From Mycobacterium triplex (GTDB taxonomy: Bacteria > Actinomycetota > Actinomycetes > Mycobacteriales > Mycobacteriaceae), in NCBI RefSeq assembly GCF_000689255.1, contig NZ_HG964446.1, positions 2,946,854 through 3,010,853 of the forward strand: a stretch of 64,000 nucleotides of DNA. The letters run 5' to 3'. The stretch's first letter is position 1. Each line of letters opens with the position of its first letter. Positions 60,551 through 64,000 of the stretch are shown piece after piece. A program made the position numbers and the translations under genes. The notes beneath the pieces are model-generated. The model ran no database searches. It was not told where the DNA came from and was given only the letters and a program-made list of their open reading frames with translations.

Positions 60551-61135
60551 CTAGCAGCCCGGAGTCCAATCCACCCCGGATGCGATGGCGGGCGTCGCTT
60601 CTGCCGCACCAGCGCAACCCGGCGCAAGCCGATGGACCATGTGCCGTAATACGCTGGCATTCATCGGTTGTGCTGACGCAGCGACCTCGCCGAGAAGGCG
60701 CTCGGCCTGGTGACCGGAACTGGACGGCGATAGCACGAACAGCACGGCGTCGCGAGATCTCGCCCCCTTCAGGTAAATCGTGTCGTTGAAAACCAGCCGG
60801 TAGGGGTCAAGAGAGACCATCTCATTGCGGCGGATAACTCGCGACGGGGCGGGCAACCATGCGGTCGGGTCGTAAACGACTCGGCGCACCCGGCCCAGCC
60901 ACAAGTTGAACACCGTGACGAGGTCGGGTAGCTCAATGCTCAGGTCCAAGCTTTTCGGCCACCAAACCCCGTCCACTGCGGCTTGAGTGAGGTCGCGTTC
61001 GCACAGTGCCAATCGGGTCGGGCATGCGGCGGAGGATGAAACGTGCGCCACTACGACGCTCCCGTCTACCATTTTGGCATCGCAGACGGCTACCGAAGGA
61101 GGCGGTACTCGACAAGCCCACGACGTAAGGAGCAT
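60551..61135 (-). CDS. DUF5994 family protein, copy 1
   Basis: 194 residues from ATG 61135; ATG 61072 is a shorter alternative that still keeps the domain. Conserved features: RLALCERDLTQAAVDGVWWPKSLDLSIELP (split motif DGVWWP/SxDL/ELPxL), VVYDPTAW, and a middle strand AVLFVLSP. No catalytic motif, signal or membrane segment. The family is mycobacterial and of unknown function. It is divergent from a second DUF5994 gene. Confidence 0.75.
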   Translation of the reverse strand: MLLTSWACRVPPPSVAVCDAKMVDGSVVVAHVSSSAACPTRLALCERDLTQAAVDGVWWPKSLDLSIELPDLVTVFNLWLGRVRRVVYDPTAWLPAPSRVIRRNEMVSLDPYRLVFNDTIYLKGARSRDAVLFVLSPSSSGHQAERLLGEVAASAQPMNASVLRHMVHRLAPGCAGAAEATPAIASGVDWTPGC

Positions 61136-61422
61136 AACCCCGTCACTGGCGTAGCCGACGCGTGAATCGCCGAAAGGCGACGCTCAAGGCGCGGTGCCGG
61201 TCACCGTGGGCCGAATCGCCTTTGGAATACCGATAGGGCCCTCTCATGCTAGAAGTCTTCCGGGGCAGCGGAATTCAACGGGCGCGGCGAGCGCGCTTTG
61301 GTCGTTCGCTCCGCCGGTAGAACCTCGCCGGGCTGGCGATGACGCTACGTCTCGCATCACGTGAGGACGGCCGGCTTACGCACGACCCGATAATGGCGTA
61401 ACGTCGTCAGTGAGCTGTTTCG

Positions 61423-61451
61423 TTGTCGACACTGGCCTCGATCGGTATTTC
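61423..61451 (+). promoter_or_regulatory. candidate promoter of the second DUF5994 gene
   Basis: TTGTCG (61423-61428) and TATTTC (61446-61451) are spaced by 17 nt, about 80 nt before ATG 61534. This lies in the 398-nt divergent gap (61136-61533), in which I see no gene. Confidence 0.4.
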
Positions 61452-61533
61452 GCGAGCGAGATTACGGGCAATGCGATTCCTCCGTCGGACCGACTTGCGG
61501 GTCCGATCGCTTCGAACCTCGAGGGGCCGCCTT

Positions 61534-62118
61534 ATGAATCGCGCAGATGCATTGGTCGATGTCATTGTTTCTCAACAGAATTCAACAGCCGATGTGAGCG
61601 TGAACCCGGTGTCTGGTGGGGCGGCCGATACGGTCGAGGCGCGACGCCCGTTCAACCCGGTGCGGCTTACCCTGGCATCAGGGCTTGGGGACAACAAGAT
61701 TGACGGAGCGTGGTGGCCGCGCACCGGTGTGATCTCACGGGAGCTGCCGGAATTGGTCTCCGTGCTTCAGGTGCGGTTGGGCCAGGTCGTCGACATCAAC
61801 GTCAACTGGTCATCGCTGCAACGCCAGCCGGATCTGAATTGGGCCTGGTGGCATGGGATACACCCGCACATAATGACCGTTTGCGGTCACGATGCGCGGG
61901 CAAAGATCCTGATCGTTCCGTACCGAACCGGCACGGCCCTTGCGGTGATGCTCTTGCGCCGGGCCGCGGGCCTGTCCGTCCTTGCCGCGCACCGTAATTC
62001 CCGGGCGTTCCTGACCGCCGACTCTGTTCTCCGCGCGGCCCGGGGCGAGAGAGTGTTTGAACTACGTCGCACACGGCGAACTGGCGTCGCGGCGTCGTCC
62101 CGCATTCAACAGGATTAG
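61534..62118 (+). CDS. DUF5994 family protein, copy 2
   Basis: 194 residues from ATG 61534, with GAGGGG 7 nt upstream. Same layout as the divergent copy: RLTLASG, DGAWWP, SRELPELVSVLQVRLG, then ILIVPYRTG. A longer frame from 61423 is arginine-rich and overlaps the promoter. The N-terminal 50 residues differ between the copies. Function unknown. Its stop is 3 nt from that of the convergent transglutaminase-like gene. Confidence 0.75.
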   Translation: MNRADALVDVIVSQQNSTADVSVNPVSGGAADTVEARRPFNPVRLTLASGLGDNKIDGAWWPRTGVISRELPELVSVLQVRLGQVVDINVNWSSLQRQPDLNWAWWHGIHPHIMTVCGHDARAKILIVPYRTGTALAVMLLRRAAGLSVLAAHRNSRAFLTADSVLRAARGERVFELRRTRRTGVAASSRIQQD

Positions 62119-62121
62119 GCC

Positions 62122-62925
62122 TCAGCGGATGGAAACCAGTTGGTCGACCGAATCCGCCGGCAAGTCGCCGTCGACGACCGCGGTCACCATCAGTTGATTG
62201 AGCGTGATCGCGCCCTTGTGGTTATCGAGGAATGCTGTGTCGGAGGCGTCTCGGCCCGTGGCGATGCGGACCAGGGTTTGTCGCGGCGCCAACAGCGTCG
62301 CGTCGACTACCCGCCACTGCCCCTGGACAAAAGCCTCGGCCACCGCGTGAAAGTCCATCGGGGACAAGCCGGGTGCATACACCGACACCAGGCGGGCGGG
62401 GACCTTCACCGCTCGTAGTAACGCCACCACCAGATGAGCGAAGTCGCGGCACACGCCTTCGCCGGCGAGCAGCGTCTCCACCGCCCCGTCAATCGGGTCG
62501 CTGGATCCGGGTACATAGTTCAGCCTGGTACCCACCCATGAGCTCACGTGCTCCAGCAGCGTTGCCGAATCGTTGTCGTTACCGAATTCGGTTGCGGCGA
62601 AACCGTAGAACTTGTCAGCCTCCGCGTAGCGGCTGGGCCGCAGATACATCGACTGGTCGTATTCGGTCACCGGAGCGGGATCGGCCTGGCCCACTACAGT
62701 CGCCGCGTAGTCGACTTTCAGTGTGCCGACCGCGGCGTCGAACTTGTGGATGCGGTTCCCGTGCACCCCGCTGATTTCCAAGGGCCGGACCTGCTCTCCG
62801 TTCAAGACGAACCGCAGCGACTCGAAGACCTCAGCGACTGGGTGTGGTGCTACGGCGATTTGAAACTCCAACGTAGTGGCCGCGGTGATTTCGACTTCGA
62901 GCTCGACGCTCACTTCTCGTCTCAT
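62122..62925 (-). CDS. transglutaminase-like cysteine peptidase family protein
   Basis: 267 residues. An N-terminal beta-rich region (about 1-120) is followed by the transglutaminase-like core with catalytic Cys in GEGVCRDFAHL, His in MDFHAVAEAF and Asp in WRVVDATLL. Relatives may act as amidases or peptidases on peptide-linked substrates. No signal peptide. ATG 62925 (MRREVSVELEVEI) matches the strand start; the frame extends 12 codons further. Confidence 0.85.
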   Translation of the reverse strand: MRREVSVELEVEITAATTLEFQIAVAPHPVAEVFESLRFVLNGEQVRPLEISGVHGNRIHKFDAAVGTLKVDYAATVVGQADPAPVTEYDQSMYLRPSRYAEADKFYGFAATEFGNDNDSATLLEHVSSWVGTRLNYVPGSSDPIDGAVETLLAGEGVCRDFAHLVVALLRAVKVPARLVSVYAPGLSPMDFHAVAEAFVQGQWRVVDATLLAPRQTLVRIATGRDASDTAFLDNHKGAITLNQLMVTAVVDGDLPADSVDQLVSIR

Positions 62926-63055
62926 AACGCAATAGTGCGCCGGCGTTCGCGGATTCGCCAATCGCGTGACGGAACTTCGGGATACGCTATACCGAAATAT
63001 GTTCTGGCCGAATCAGAATCGTGGATCCCCACATAGTGCTCATCGTGATCCGCGT

Positions 63056-64000
63056 CTAGCGGGGCAGCCGGTCCGCCATCATATTGGCGATCTGCCTGGC
63101 CTGGTTGATCGTCCCGGGTGCACAGACGTTGACGTCGAAGACCACATTGGATACCGCGCTGATCACGTGCTGGCACACCACCGGGCTGTTGCCCAGCGTG
63201 TGCTGCAGGGCGATGTTGGGCGGATTCCCGCTGACGTCCCCGAATGTCCATTGGGATGTGGTTCCGTCGGACACCTGGGTTACGGTTCGCCCGGCGCACG
63301 CCCGATACCGGGGCAGCTGGGAGGTCACGAATGCCTGGGCCTGGTCGGCGGAGTCGAAAACCACCGCGCCCTGGACCACGGCGTAGCCGGGGTGGCTGTT
63401 CGGCTTCTTCAACAGCTGGGCCAGCATCCCGGTGTAGCCGCTGCTCTGGTAGGTCGGGGTTTGGAAACCGATCAGCGCGCCGAGGCAGTCGTCGTCCGAC
63501 AACGTGTTGGACGGAGTGGGGTCGGTCATCACGGTGCTGTTGTGGTCGACGACGATCCCGGTGGTGCCGACGATGGTGTTGATCTGCTCCACCGGAACTA
63601 GTATCGAATGCAGTTGTGCGGGAGCCACGTTCGCGACGGCGGTGCTACCGGGCGGTGCGGGGCTCGGGGTAGGGGACTCGGTGGTGCTGGTGACCGCAGT
63701 GCCGGGTCGCGACGCGGCGGGTCTACGTACGGCCGCCCAGATCCCGGTGCCCGCGACGGCCGCGACGACGATCACGATCGCGCCGATGATCAGCCCCAGT
63801 CTGGGCTTGGGCGGCGGGGGCGGCGTCCACGGCGGCGGGCTGGCGACCCAGGCCGGCGGGACGGGTGCCGGTTGGGCCCGGGGCTGCGGCGGCGGGGCGA
63901 AGTGCTGGCTGTGCTGGATCAGGTCGGTGGCCCGGTCTTGGTCGGGAACGCTCAGCGCGTGCAGGGCGGCCTGCGCGAGATCGCCGGCGGTGGCATAGCG
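63056..64000 (-). CDS. Ser/Thr protein kinase, 3' part, with PknH-type sensor domain
   Basis: The frame is open to the window edge; the upstream kinase domain is outside. Visible order: end of the kinase domain (RYATAGDLAQAAL), a Pro-rich juxtamembrane linker with PPPQP and PPPPP runs, one membrane helix (LIIGAIVIVVAAVAG), a Ser/Thr/Pro stretch and a C-terminal external sensor domain of about 190 residues with cysteines (DDCLGAL, YRACAG, VVCQHVIS, VNVCAPG), as in the PknH_C-like domain. Acts as a membrane receptor kinase. About 315 residues are present. Confidence 0.88.
   Translation of the reverse strand, partial: RYATAGDLAQAALHALSVPDQDRATDLIQHSQHFAPPPQPRAQPAPVPPAWVASPPPWTPPPPPKPRLGLIIGAIVIVVAAVAGTGIWAAVRRPAASRPGTAVTSTTESPTPSPAPPGSTAVANVAPAQLHSILVPVEQINTIVGTTGIVVDHNSTVMTDPTPSNTLSDDDCLGALIGFQTPTYQSSGYTGMLAQLLKKPNSHPGYAVVQGAVVFDSADQAQAFVTSQLPRYRACAGRTVTQVSDGTTSQWTFGDVSGNPPNIALQHTLGNSPVVCQHVISAVSNVVFDVNVCAPGTINQARQIANMMADRLPR

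Overview
The window is a GC-rich chromosomal segment from a Mycobacterium, most likely a slow grower outside the M. tuberculosis complex. Gene order follows the M. tuberculosis Rv1599-Rv1638 backbone (hisD to uvrA) almost gene for gene, and most proteins are recognisable close homologues. Several accessory genes absent from that backbone, as I recall it, are inserted: a DNA-end-repair-like trio, an FHA-ABC exporter with a Ser/Thr kinase, a PPE-SVP gene, a NYN-LOTUS gene and the block after it. No insertion sequence, phage gene, CRISPR array or rRNA was seen.

Layout. 1-6133: histidine operon (hisD truncated by the window edge, then hisC, hisB, hisH, hisA, impA, hisF, hisI), mostly coupled by ATGA/GTGA overlaps. 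6192-7767: cation antiporter and a bacterioferritin-comigratory peroxiredoxin. 7891-13143: tryptophan genes trpE, a Trp-associated membrane protein, trpC, trpB and trpA, followed by lgt. A nine-codon ORF precedes trpB. 14739-19488: two small membrane proteins, pyk, tesB and a DUF2156 membrane protein. 19498-25307 (minus): cydABDC for cytochrome bd; cydC carries a frameshift. 25353-28596 (minus): DUF308 protein, adenylate cyclase, a membrane protein, a tiny lipoprotein-like ORF and a tRNA-Leu(CAA). 28709-36853: pdtaR, a thiolase/DUF35 pair, polA, rpsA and coaE. 36855-39498 (minus): a secreted protein, a zinc-ribbon/DNA ligase/3'-phosphoesterase operon and a DUF402 protein. 39585-44412: divergent FHA-ABC exporter and PknF-like kinase. 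44547-49581: uvrB and two tandem MFS transporters. 49656-57417: GT-C mannosyltransferase, universal stress protein, PPE protein, metallo-beta-lactamase-fold hydrolase and uvrA. 57432-64000: NYN-LOTUS protein, desaturase, cold-shock protein, two divergent DUF5994 genes, a transglutaminase-like protein and the 3' part of a PknH-type kinase.

How the genes work together. Most of the window is core metabolism: His and Trp synthesis, respiration through cytochrome bd, DNA polymerase I with UvrA and UvrB, and ribosomal S1. Two signalling themes recur: cAMP (adenylate cyclase and a cAMP-binding universal stress protein) and Ser/Thr phosphorylation (two kinases and an FHA target). Many genes show a TANNNT -10 box 6-8 nt before the start codon, so leaderless transcription looks common here. 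Imperfect or perfect inverted repeats of similar build sit in several intergenic gaps.
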